64,000 nucleotides of DNA from an uncultured Bacilli bacterium (GTDB lineage: Bacteria > Bacillota_I > Bacilli_A > RF39 > UBA660): the NCBI GenBank assembly GCA_910584165.1, contig CAJTZU010000002.1:141138-205137 (forward strand), in the 5' to 3' direction. Below, one piece after another: positions 24,129 through 32,253 of this stretch. Positions within the stretch are counted from its first letter, which is position 1. Every line of letters begins with the position of its first letter. A model generated the notes under the pieces. That model worked only from the letters and a program-made list of their open reading frames with translations, had not been told where the DNA came from and ran no database searches. Position numbers and translations under genes: made by a program.

Positions 24129-26555
24129 ATGAATAATGTAAGAGAAATAGTCAGTTTAATTAATAATAGTGGTAAATATTATGGTGATTTTAGAGCTTGC
24201 TCAGAAGTTAGAAATGAAATGAACCAAGCGGATGTTTATGGGGAACTTGGCTTTTATTTAAATTATGCAAACATTCATACAGAAGAAGAAAAACAGGCTT
24301 TTTTAGAAATATTAAAGTCATGTAGTTTTTCTCCTTGCCTTAGTATAGATGCCATATATTTAAATAATCCAGAAGTTATGGAAGCAATAAAAAATTCTGA
24401 TACTATAAGAGAGATTAGAATTATTAATGAAGGATATAAAATAACTCGTGATGTTTTTAATCAATTTCGTAATAAAAATATAGCAATTGTTTGTGATGAA
24501 GCATCAGAAGATTTAGAAGAAGAGATTAGAAAAGGATTATTATATAATCTTCATCTTCAAAAAGGAATTTATAAAAGAGAATTTAATCTTTTCCGTGGTA
24601 ACAGTAATTATGGCTTTTTTATTGATAGAGAGTTAACAGATTCAGAATTAAATACCTTTGTTTCTGAGGTAAATAAAGTAGCAGAATATTATTCTGCAAT
24701 TGTTAGTTTAAGAGTATATGATCCTAAAAAATATAAAAATTTTATATCTCGTCTTCAAATGGCAGGATTGAATGACAATGTAACTATTCAGTTTTTAGGA
24801 AACCCTCTTTATGATAAAGAAGAAGATTATAAAGGATTAGATGCTCTTTCTAATAATCCGATTAGTATTATATATGACACTTGTAGTGATATGATTGATC
24901 AGTATCAAACAGAACCTTTCACTGTAGATAATTCCCATTGCTCGGAGTTAGAAGGTGGAGGAACTACTACATTTGACTCTTATTTTCATACAATAAAAAT
25001 GCTAAGTGAGCAAGAAAGGCATATTAAAGAAAAAGATTACAGTCCTTTAGAGACTATGGTGTATGGATATCGTTATCTACAACAAAATTATGCCTATGAT
25101 CCTAATATTGATGAAACAGATGCGATTAGTTATTTGACGAATAGGCAATTAGATGCTGTAGCTAATAGAAAAACCATAGTTTGTGTGGGTTATGCTACTT
25201 TGTATTCTGCTTTAATGAGAAGATGTGGTTTACCAGTATTTAGATATGCAACAGATGAGCATGTTAGAAATATAGGTAGATTAGTTGATCCAAAATATGG
25301 TATTGATGCGATTGGTGTTATTGACCCCACTTGGGATTGCTCCTCTTTCGAAAATGGAAGATTTGTTGAAAAGGATAACTTTAACTATTTTATGTTTTCT
25401 CCTAAGCAAATAGATAGATTAGACAGTTATGTAACAATTCCGTATAGCTTAGTAATCGATAATGATGCTCAAATTGATTCTTTTCCATATTCAGATTGTT
25501 ATAAATTACTTCCAAGATACTTTAGTGCGGTATCTAGAGATCCAATTGAAGTTTATCGGGACCCTATTTATTTCCCTGAGGGGTATGCAAGTACTATGTT
25601 AGAGCTTATGGGATTTGATTTATCTAAGATATCATCACCGGAAGAATATAAAGAATTTTTAAGAAGTTTAAATAAAACTTCAATATTTAATAGAGTACAA
25701 AGTGAAACTATAGGAGAGGCTTATAAGAAAGTTATAGAAACAGAGCATCCAAAAAGGCTTCCTATAATTATACAAAGTCTTGTTTCTAAGATGAAAATAA
25801 ACAGAGATTTAAATCATTTGCCACATAAACCATTAAAAGCTCATATTATGGGTGTTCCCGAATTAGAACAAGTTCCATGTATTTATGATTTCGAAGAAAC
25901 TCTAAACATTGAAGACTTTAATAAAAAAGAAGATATAACTATAGAAGAACCAATTCTGGTGGCAGATTTTGAGGAAATCTCTCCTGCAAATTCTTTTGTA
26001 TATGATTGGGAGTCCTTACCAGACGATGAATATTTAAGTGCAGAAGATAGTTTAAAATTAGCACAAGAAAGAGGAATGGCATTAGTCTCTGGTGGAAGAT
26101 ATCACATTAATTACTTAACAGATGAAGAAAAGAAAAGATATCATATAGTCCAAAAAATAGATTGGGAGTCCTTACCAGATGATGAATATTTAAGCGCAGA
26201 AGATAGTTTAAAATTAGCACAAGAAAGAGGAATGGCATTAATCACTGGAGGAAGATACCATATCAGTTATTTAACAAAAGAAGAGAAGAAAAGATATGGA
26301 GTAGCACAAAAAATAGATTGGAAATCTTTACCAGATGATGAATATTTAAGTGCTGAGGATAGTTTGAGATTAGCACAAGAAAGAGGAATGGTATTGACTC
26401 CTGGAGGAAGATACCATATTAGTTATCTAACAGAAGAAGAAAAGAAAAGATATAAGGTCGCAGCTGCTGACGAAGATCAAGATGGAGTTAAAATGGAGTT
26501 AGATTTTGGTCTTCAAATACCTTCTTCTGAAATGGATGGCGGAATGTCTCTTTGA
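24129..26555 (+). CDS. Transglutaminase-like protein with C-terminal 52-aa repeats
   Basis: 808 residues from the ATG at 24129, chosen for its AGGAGG site. A transglutaminase-like (papain-fold) core has Cys352 in IVCVGYATLYSALM, His378 in DEHVRN and Asp399 in VIDPTWD, in the right order and spacing for a Cys-His-Asp triad. No signal peptide, so it is probably cytosolic. From residue 626 there are three nearly identical 52-residue repeats (WESLPDDEYLSAEDSLKLAQ, ending in TxEEKKRY). Members of this fold include peptidases and cross-linking enzymes; the substrate here is unknown. The N-terminal 280 residues are not recognised. Confidence 0.7.
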   Translation: MNNVREIVSLINNSGKYYGDFRACSEVRNEMNQADVYGELGFYLNYANIHTEEEKQAFLEILKSCSFSPCLSIDAIYLNNPEVMEAIKNSDTIREIRIINEGYKITRDVFNQFRNKNIAIVCDEASEDLEEEIRKGLLYNLHLQKGIYKREFNLFRGNSNYGFFIDRELTDSELNTFVSEVNKVAEYYSAIVSLRVYDPKKYKNFISRLQMAGLNDNVTIQFLGNPLYDKEEDYKGLDALSNNPISIIYDTCSDMIDQYQTEPFTVDNSHCSELEGGGTTTFDSYFHTIKMLSEQERHIKEKDYSPLETMVYGYRYLQQNYAYDPNIDETDAISYLTNRQLDAVANRKTIVCVGYATLYSALMRRCGLPVFRYATDEHVRNIGRLVDPKYGIDAIGVIDPTWDCSSFENGRFVEKDNFNYFMFSPKQIDRLDSYVTIPYSLVIDNDAQIDSFPYSDCYKLLPRYFSAVSRDPIEVYRDPIYFPEGYASTMLELMGFDLSKISSPEEYKEFLRSLNKTSIFNRVQSETIGEAYKKVIETEHPKRLPIIIQSLVSKMKINRDLNHLPHKPLKAHIMGVPELEQVPCIYDFEETLNIEDFNKKEDITIEEPILVADFEEISPANSFVYDWESLPDDEYLSAEDSLKLAQERGMALVSGGRYHINYLTDEEKKRYHIVQKIDWESLPDDEYLSAEDSLKLAQERGMALITGGRYHISYLTKEEKKRYGVAQKIDWKSLPDDEYLSAEDSLRLAQERGMVLTPGGRYHISYLTEEEKKRYKVAAADEDQDGVKMELDFGLQIPSSEMDGGMSL
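26004..26471 (+). repeat. Three 156-bp in-frame tandem repeats
   Basis: Units begin at 26004, 26160 and 26316, encoding 52 residues each. Units 1 and 2 are closest; unit 3 has more third-position changes, so the duplication is not brand new. Confidence 0.9.
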
Positions 26556-26574
26556 TTTATAATTTTTAGATAAT

Positions 26575-26605
26575 AAAAGCAAGATAATGTCATCTTGCTT
26601 TTTTA
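26575..26605. terminator. Bidirectional terminator
   Basis: AAAAGCAAGAT and ATCTTGCTTTT form a perfect 11-bp stem with A and T runs on both sides, between convergent genes. Confidence 0.85.
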
Positions 26606-27928
26606 AATTTTTCTTTTTATTTTCCCTATTCCTGGTTCATTTTTAGTTCTATAAACTACCTCAGGAACAGATTCTAAATATGCAGATTGTAATAAAGCTT
26701 TATCTTGTTCTTCGATTTGTTTTTTATTTGGACACTTTACCATAAATTCATTCGTAGTAAAACGGCATATAGTAGAAAAATAACTATGCATATCATCTTT
26801 ATAGAAAAGCTTTCCTATAAGAGGTTTTGATAAGAAGTCTTTTCTTTGCGCCTCTATTAATGGAATCATGTGCTCTTGATAATAAATTCCATTTTTTTGA
26901 TGTTCTTCATCACTCATAAAAAATTCTGTTTCTGATTTTAAAGTAGGAACATTTCTTCCATAACAATAAACAGATAAATTAGGATTATGTATTCTTACTC
27001 TTTCTAATAATTCTATATTTCCTTTAATATCATCTATAGTTTCTGTTGGATAACAAATAAGGAAAATAGTTTCTATAAAAATATCTGGTCTAAACATAGA
27101 AATAGTATTTAATATTTCAAATGCTCTTTCTGCTGTATTACCTCTTCCCATTTTTTTTAATAAATCATTACTCATACATTGAATTGGTATCATAACTCTT
27201 TTGATTTTTTGATTTCTAATAATTTCTTTTAATAGTTCATTTGAAATTTCATCAGGACTTAAAGAGTCTAAAAGAATGGTATCAATTTCTTTAATAGAAC
27301 TTACTTTTCTAATTAATTCTATTAAGCTATCATTAGGGCCTAAATCCTTTCCATAAGAAGAAACATTAAGACCAGTTAATAAAACTTCACTAACCCCATC
27401 TTCGATAGCAAAGAATTCTATTGTTTTTACAATACTATCCATAGGTATACTTTTTAAATGGAGGTTTAGATAATTACTTTTACAAAAAGTACATCTTTTA
27501 TTACAACCATCTTCTACAACAACATTTAAGCGGTGCGGAAATCGAAATTCAACTCCCAAACCCGGAAAGTTCAATTCTTCTGTTTGTTTATTTTCTAAAT
27601 ATTCTACAATTTCTAATTGCATTCCTTGTCCAGTATGTTTTCCAAGAAAGTCAATATTAGGGTTATTTTCAAAATACTGATAAAATCCAGGATAAGCAGT
27701 AGAGCATCCAAAAACAGCTAGAGACTGATTTCCTTTTTTAGATGCGATTAATTCAGATATATCTTCAGCAGATGTTTCAATTCTATCAGAAGTATAGGCA
27801 CATCCTATATAACAAATGATATCTGCTTTTTCTCTTTCTCTAGTGATTTCAAAACTATTAGAAAGTTTTAAAGCAGAGATATAACTTCTAGAAATGTCAC
27901 AACAACGAGTATCGAAAAAGACTTTCAT
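26603..27928 (-). CDS. Radical SAM methylthiotransferase-like protein (MiaB/MtaB family)
   Basis: 441 residues. It has the MiaB/RimO/MtaB architecture. The N-terminal UPF0004-like domain carries three Cys positions (Cys9 or Cys10, Cys43 in YIGCAYT, Cys75 in VFGCSTA) for the auxiliary [4Fe-4S] cluster. The radical SAM CxxxCxxC is at Cys142, Cys146 and Cys149 (GCNKRCTFC). A DxLSPDE... region and a short C-terminal extension follow. Known members insert methylthio groups into tRNA A37 or ribosomal protein S12. The C-terminal TRAM domain is not obvious, so the exact target is open. The AGGAGG site precedes the start on the minus strand. Confidence 0.75.
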   Translation of the reverse strand: MKVFFDTRCCDISRSYISALKLSNSFEITREREKADIICYIGCAYTSDRIETSAEDISELIASKKGNQSLAVFGCSTAYPGFYQYFENNPNIDFLGKHTGQGMQLEIVEYLENKQTEELNFPGLGVEFRFPHRLNVVVEDGCNKRCTFCKSNYLNLHLKSIPMDSIVKTIEFFAIEDGVSEVLLTGLNVSSYGKDLGPNDSLIELIRKVSSIKEIDTILLDSLSPDEISNELLKEIIRNQKIKRVMIPIQCMSNDLLKKMGRGNTAERAFEILNTISMFRPDIFIETIFLICYPTETIDDIKGNIELLERVRIHNPNLSVYCYGRNVPTLKSETEFFMSDEEHQKNGIYYQEHMIPLIEAQRKDFLSKPLIGKLFYKDDMHSYFSTICRFTTNEFMVKCPNKKQIEEQDKALLQSAYLESVPEVVYRTKNEPGIGKIKRKI

Positions 27929-28050
27929 AATAACCCTCCTAAGAAATGGTGCTATTATATCACAATCTATTTAAAATTGGTAATTTGGAAAAAAGGAAAC
28001 ATAGACTTCATGGCCTGAATTTGATAAAATATTTGAATAGAGGTGTGCTC

Positions 28051-28755
28051 ATGTATGATTGTGAGAAAGAATATAAAAAACAATTAGCAATTGCTAAAGA
28101 GCAAATAGAAAGTTATCAGGAAGAATTAATAACTTTAAAATATTCTCAAGGTTTTAGCGGACAAAGAGAAAGTGCTATTTTAAAAAAAGAAAGATTTTTA
28201 GCAATTTTAGAAAAAGAATTAGAGTTTTTAAGATGCCCAACCAGAGAGGATATAGATTATCGAATGTCTATCTATTCTTCTTCCTCATCAGATTTTGTTA
28301 AAGCGTTAGAAGCTGATTTGCCTTTTCGATTCCATGGTACTCCAATTTATTTTGCTCGTGAAATTATCCAAAGTAGAGAAATTTCTTGTAACCAAGATAG
28401 ATTTGGTTTTCAAACAAGTCATGATTTATCTGGTCATATTTCTGTATGTACTATAGAAAATGTAGGAGTTAGTATTCATAACTATATGAGCTTGACTGAT
28501 TTTTGTATGCCAGCAGGATGCTTATTTGTTTTACTTCCTCAGCAAGAAGATGGAGTAGTAAAAAACTTTCAAATGAAAAAGGTGGATTTTGCCCAAAATC
28601 CAGAAGTACTAATTGCAATTATAACCACACCAGAAAATATTGCTCAAGTAAAAAGATGGTGTGAAGAAAGTGGTATAGATAGTAATAAAATTTTTGATTT
28701 TTACTCTTTTATAAAAAATCCTTCAGAGAAAGTTAAACAATATATATTAGAATAA
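28051..28755 (+). CDS. Hypothetical protein, possible ADP-ribosyltransferase-like fold
   Basis: 234 residues from the ATG at 28051, preceded by AGAGGTG; the upstream ORF extension begins beside the divergent gene's start and is unlikely. Residues 1-65 are a coiled-coil-like helix. From residue 90 the pattern RFHGTPIYFAREIIQSREI (an 'HGT... I...G' style opening), the middle strand TSHDLSGHISV and a later LFVLLPQ strand are loosely reminiscent of ADP-ribosyltransferase-fold domains. Catalytic residues cannot be confirmed by eye. It is divergently oriented from the radical SAM gene with about 120 nt between starts. Confidence 0.5.
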   Translation: MYDCEKEYKKQLAIAKEQIESYQEELITLKYSQGFSGQRESAILKKERFLAILEKELEFLRCPTREDIDYRMSIYSSSSSDFVKALEADLPFRFHGTPIYFAREIIQSREISCNQDRFGFQTSHDLSGHISVCTIENVGVSIHNYMSLTDFCMPAGCLFVLLPQQEDGVVKNFQMKKVDFAQNPEVLIAIITTPENIAQVKRWCEESGIDSNKIFDFYSFIKNPSEKVKQYILE

Positions 28756-28782
28756 GGAAGATATTTTTTAAGTAATAGAAAA

Positions 28783-28812
28783 AAGGGAATGGTTTTTAAA
28801 CCATTCTCTTTT
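28783..28812. terminator. Bidirectional terminator
   Basis: GAATGGTTT and AAACCATTC form a perfect 9-bp stem (28787-28806), flanked by an A run on the left and a T-rich run on the right, between convergent genes. Confidence 0.8.
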
Positions 28813-28828
28813 CTTTGTTATTTAAAAA

Positions 28829-29320
28829 TTATAAATGCTTTCCACCTTCTTCAGGCTCCATACCACCATTTTCTATATAGTCTGGTCTGCTTGGGCTTTC
28901 CATATATCTATCATCATCTATCTCCACTGATGGTAAATCTTGATGGTCTGGAGTAGTAGGTCCAATACTTTCTTCCATTACTGGACGTCTAAGACCGCAT
29001 ACACATACACCATTTCTGTCAAAAACATGTTGGTGTGTTGGTTTAAAACTAGTTAGATATTCTTCACCTCTTGTATTTAAAATTTTAGTTAAATCCATTT
29101 TTGTTAGTTCAGGAAAAGAAATTGCTACATTATTTCCATTTACTCTGGCTTCTACTTTTCTTCGTATTTCTTCTTCTGAAATAGATTCTCCTGTTGCAAG
29201 CGCAGTAGTTAAAAGCTCGTATGCAACTTTACTAGGAACATCAGAAATAACTAAGCTTATTGGATTATCTTCTACTTCATATGATTCTTTTTCTCCAAAA
29301 CGTAATAATTTATCGTTCAT
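28829..29320 (-). CDS. Hypothetical protein with CxCG motif
   Basis: 163 residues, not recognised. The N-terminal 100 residues look like a compact mixed alpha/beta domain; then come HQHVFDRNGVCVCGLRRP (a His/Cys cluster that could bind a metal) and an acidic, Pro-rich C-terminal tail (DHQDLPSVEIDDDRY). AAGAAGAA precedes the start. No signal peptide. Confidence 0.6.
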   Translation of the reverse strand: MNDKLLRFGEKESYEVEDNPISLVISDVPSKVAYELLTTALATGESISEEEIRRKVEARVNGNNVAISFPELTKMDLTKILNTRGEEYLTSFKPTHQHVFDRNGVCVCGLRRPVMEESIGPTTPDHQDLPSVEIDDDRYMESPSRPDYIENGGMEPEEGGKHL

Positions 29321-29381
29321 ATAAAATTCTTCTTTCTATTTTTATAATAGCATAATCGTATTAAATTTTCAATAAAAAATA

Positions 29382-29390
29382 TGGTATAAT
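29382..29390 (+). promoter_or_regulatory. Extended -10 promoter
   Basis: TGG plus TATAAT upstream of the degraded gene at 29414; it may now serve the WYL regulator gene downstream. Confidence 0.45.
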
Positions 29391-29413
29391 ACATAATGAA
29401 ACAGGTGATTAAT

Positions 29414-29751
29414 ATGGGCTTCGAATATGATATGTTATATAAATATTATTTGTTGAATTCTATGAATAAAAAGAATCAATATAATGGTAGAAATTTTGAA
29501 AATGTAGATGTAGAAGCTCTGCTTTCATTATTTATGGATAGGGAATCAGTAACAGTATTTTAAATTTGTGATAAATTACAAAATTTTTCAGTTGTTAGAA
29601 CTAAATTATCGCATCCTAACCAAATTATTATTTTATCGATTCAGGTAATGATTATCAGGGGATAGTAAAAAGCTTGAATGATAAAAATTATTTTTCTTAT
29701 CCAGAATGGCAAGAGTTGTTGAATGCAACAAAGAATCAAAAGCTATATTAA
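29414..29751 (+). pseudogene. Degraded small gene
   Basis: An ORF with good initiation signals (ACAGGTGATT then ATG at 29414) runs 49 codons to an in-frame TAA at 29561-29563. The same frame then stays readable for about 30 codons (DKLQNFSVVRTKLSHPNQIIIL). A shift near 29640 moves to another frame that reads SGNDYQGIVKSLNDKNYF and ends in a TAA at 29749-29751. One stop plus one frameshift suggests a decayed gene of about 110 codons. The product is not recognised. This explains most of the 446-nt gap between flanking genes. Confidence 0.5.
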
Positions 29752-29766
29752 AGGTGGTAAAAGTGT

Positions 29767-30393
29767 ATGTCTAAATTATCTAATATACTATTAATGCTGC
29801 AGTTTTTACAAAATGGAAGAAAATATAGTATTAAGGAATTAGCAGAAAAATTAGAAGTGTCAGAAAGAATGATTAGAAAATATAAAGAAGAATTAGAATA
29901 TGCTGGGATACTAGTAGATACAATAAAAGGTCCTTATGGTGGCTATGTATTAAATAAAGATTTCAATATTCCATATTTGAATTTTACTAATGATGATTTA
30001 GATATTATTCGTGAGTCTTGTCAATTGATGAAGGATTCTAATATGAAGCAGGGATTGACAGATATTTATTCTAAAATTACTTTAAATTTAAATAATAAAA
30101 AGAATAATCGTAAACCTATATTTTCAGAAAATTTAGAATTAAATGTATTTAATAAAGTAAATAATGCTTATAAAAATAATTTGAAATTAAAAATTAAATA
30201 TTACAATTTACAACATGGAGAGTCTATAAGAACTATTTATCCTCTTGGGTTATATTTATTTCAAAATGAATGGTGGGTTTCTGCTTATTGGGAAGAAAAA
30301 GAGGATATGAGACAGTTCCACTTAAAAAGAATAAGAGATTGTGAAATATTAGATTGTAAATTTGATCCTAATGAAATTAATATAAAATTTTAA
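29767..30393 (+). CDS. HTH-WYL transcriptional regulator
   Basis: 208 residues, starting after AAGGTGG. Residues 4-62 are an HTH_11-type winged helix (YSIKELAEKLEVSERMIRKYKEEL, GPYGGYVL). Residues 130-200 are a WYL-like ligand-binding domain (LKIKYYNLQHGESIRTIYPLGLYLFQNEWWVSAYW, RQFHLKRIRDCEIL). WYL regulators often sense nucleotides or nucleic-acid ligands in the cytosol. It is shorter than many family members (about 300 residues), lacking the WCX extension. The gene downstream begins inside an RBS-masking hairpin. Confidence 0.8.
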   Translation: MSKLSNILLMLQFLQNGRKYSIKELAEKLEVSERMIRKYKEELEYAGILVDTIKGPYGGYVLNKDFNIPYLNFTNDDLDIIRESCQLMKDSNMKQGLTDIYSKITLNLNNKKNNRKPIFSENLELNVFNKVNNAYKNNLKLKIKYYNLQHGESIRTIYPLGLYLFQNEWWVSAYWEEKEDMRQFHLKRIRDCEILDCKFDPNEINIKF

Positions 30394-30407
30394 TATGACA
30401 TAAATAG

Positions 30408-30443
30408 TTCCTCTTTTAGTATTAATCTACTAAAAAGGAGGAA
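30408..30443 (+). promoter_or_regulatory. Hairpin masking the ribosome site of the next gene
   Basis: TTCCTC (30408-30413) plus TTTTAGTA (30414-30421) pairs with TACTAAAA (30428-30435) and GAGGAA (30438-30443). This gives 14 bp with a 2-nt bulge and a 6-nt loop. The 3' arm contains the AGGAGG of the gene starting at 30449. There is no T run, so it is not a terminator. Confidence 0.6.
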
Positions 30444-30448
30444 AAATT

Positions 30449-31132
30449 ATGGATACTTATTATTTAGGCAGTGATAATGAAACAATTTATAAAATAGAAT
30501 TTTCAATAAAGGAAAAAGATAGGGCAAAATACTTATCTCTACTTGAAAAATATTTGGAAGAACTTGTTTTTTCTGAAGAAACAGAATATAAAAAGTTAGT
30601 AGAAGAAGATAAAATAGAAGAAGAAAATCAAGAAGGGATTAGTATAGAAAATCATATATTCTTTTTACATCTTTCAGCAGTTATAGAAAAACAAAAGATA
30701 GAGGATTATTTACCTTGGATAGTAACTGTAAAAAAGAAAAAATATTCTTTTCTACGCTCTTATACTATTTTTATGTTAATGGCGCTACTTTCTGATGACT
30801 TAGATAAAGTAAATAATTCTTATTCTAAACAAATAGAAAAATTAATGGGGTGTTCTAGGTATATCAACTTTTCTTTTGTTCTTTCTTTTTTCTTTGATAG
30901 TTCAGGAGGTATCATACCAGAAAGAGGCTTGGATTATCATTCTTTTTTAGAGTTATTACAAAATTTAGAGGGGAAGATAATAGAGAAGTATTCTAAAAGC
31001 TTTTTAGCAAGTTTCTGGCAAGGGGATGAAGCAGAAAGAGAAATAGCAGATGGAATTGTAGGAGATTCAGCAGCAAATAAAGTAGCACTAAAAAGATTAA
31101 ATTTTGATAATTTAATTAATGGTAAGATTTAA
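30449..31132 (+). CDS. Hypothetical protein, 227 aa
   Basis: Not recognised. It is a soluble, mainly helical protein with an acidic N-terminal half (EEENQEGISIENH), a central basic/hydrophobic stretch (KKKKYSFLRSYTIFMLMALL) and a Ser-rich helical C-terminus. The AGGAGG site lies 5 nt before the ATG but is buried in a strong hairpin, so translation may be conditional. A terminator follows. Confidence 0.6.
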   Translation: MDTYYLGSDNETIYKIEFSIKEKDRAKYLSLLEKYLEELVFSEETEYKKLVEEDKIEEENQEGISIENHIFFLHLSAVIEKQKIEDYLPWIVTVKKKKYSFLRSYTIFMLMALLSDDLDKVNNSYSKQIEKLMGCSRYINFSFVLSFFFDSSGGIIPERGLDYHSFLELLQNLEGKIIEKYSKSFLASFWQGDEAEREIADGIVGDSAANKVALKRLNFDNLINGKI

Positions 31133-31137
31133 AATAA

Positions 31138-31168
31138 AAATATTAGTCGAATAGGCTAATATTTTTTT
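31138..31168 (+). terminator. Intrinsic terminator
   Basis: AAATATTAG and CTAATATTT form a 9-bp stem with a 9-nt loop, followed by T5. Confidence 0.8.
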
Positions 31169-31265
31169 GTAAAATTTTGTATATTGGTTTTATAAACGGC
31201 TTGTGACGGATGTATTTATATTATATAATGAGTTTAATAAATATGATATGAGTAGGTGAATAAAA

Positions 31266-32210
31266 TTGGACTTATATGAAAGTGAAATTATTCTAGACGA
31301 TGCGGATATTCAAGCGGATTTAGATGCTGAAATAGGTATTCTAGCAGAAATGGATGTTGAAAAAAGACTGCCAAAGTATAAAGAGGGCAATAAAGTTTTT
31401 GGATTTTTTCTTCCAGGAAATAAAACTGCAATTATATCTAAAGTATATGATGCAGTAAATGAAACTGGATATCCAATATATCAAATTGTTGATGAAGAAG
31501 GAGTAATACATGATGTATGTGAAACTTTGTTTGATGATGAGGAGACTTTAATTGCGATGGGAATATTGCCAAATCAAGCTGGCATAGTAGCTGAAAAAGA
31601 TAGTGATTATATAGAAAAGATAAGGCAAGAGAATGAAGAGGCAATAGAACAAATTATAAATAGCTTAGGTTTAAAAAGTTCTGAAGATTCCATAGAGCAA
31701 TTAAAAAATTGTTGTAGACTACAGGCTTATATGGCAGAAAATAATAGTTACAATAGCAATGTAATGGCAGAAAAAGGAAATTATTCTGATGAATTTATTA
31801 CAGATATAGATTTACATAATGCATTAGTTGAAAAAAGTGGCGTTTGCACATCCAATTCTTTAATGTTTCAAAGTATTTTGAGTAAATTAGGAATTCCAGT
31901 AGAGTGTATTGGATTAACGGTTGATTCAGGTGGATTTCATATGGCAAATATAGTTCTATTACATGGAGAATGGTATTATTTTGATACTACTCTTGAAGGT
32001 GAAATTCGTAGGGATAATCAAGCTCAGGAGCTTGTTTTGTGTTGTGCAGGTTTAGGTAGTCAAGAATATTGTCCATATTTTAATCCACAATGTATCGTAA
32101 GGAAAGATGAAACTTTAGAATTACCACAGAATATTTCAGTAGAAAGAATTCCCATTTCTGTTGTAAATAGTTTTTTAGAGCAAAGTAGTTATAGTGAGAA
32201 AAGTAAATAA
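31266..32210 (+). CDS. Transglutaminase-like protein
   Basis: 314 residues, TTG start after AGGTGA. A papain-fold triad is visible: Cys194 in SGVCTSNSLMFQSIL, His225 in SGGFHMANIV and Asp240 in YYFDTTLE, typical of transglutaminase-core proteins in bacteria. No signal peptide or membrane segment, so it is probably cytosolic. The N-terminal 100 residues (ending near MGILPNQAG) are an unrecognised domain containing a KVFGFFLPGNKTAI strand. Substrate unknown. Confidence 0.75.
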   Translation: MDLYESEIILDDADIQADLDAEIGILAEMDVEKRLPKYKEGNKVFGFFLPGNKTAIISKVYDAVNETGYPIYQIVDEEGVIHDVCETLFDDEETLIAMGILPNQAGIVAEKDSDYIEKIRQENEEAIEQIINSLGLKSSEDSIEQLKNCCRLQAYMAENNSYNSNVMAEKGNYSDEFITDIDLHNALVEKSGVCTSNSLMFQSILSKLGIPVECIGLTVDSGGFHMANIVLLHGEWYYFDTTLEGEIRRDNQAQELVLCCAGLGSQEYCPYFNPQCIVRKDETLELPQNISVERIPISVVNSFLEQSSYSEKSK

Positions 32211-32228
32211 GGGATTATTGTATATAGA

Positions 32229-32253
32229 AAACCACCAGAATATCTGGTGGTTT
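32229..32253. terminator. Bidirectional terminator
   Basis: AAACCACCAGA and TCTGGTGGTTT form a perfect 11-bp stem with a 3-nt loop, between convergent genes. Confidence 0.8.

Noticed and set aside
26553..26555. Possibility of an alternative code (TGA as Trp), as in some low-GC lineages
   Set aside because: TGA closes complete genes here (26553-26555, and the gene ending at 41540), so it acts as a stop.
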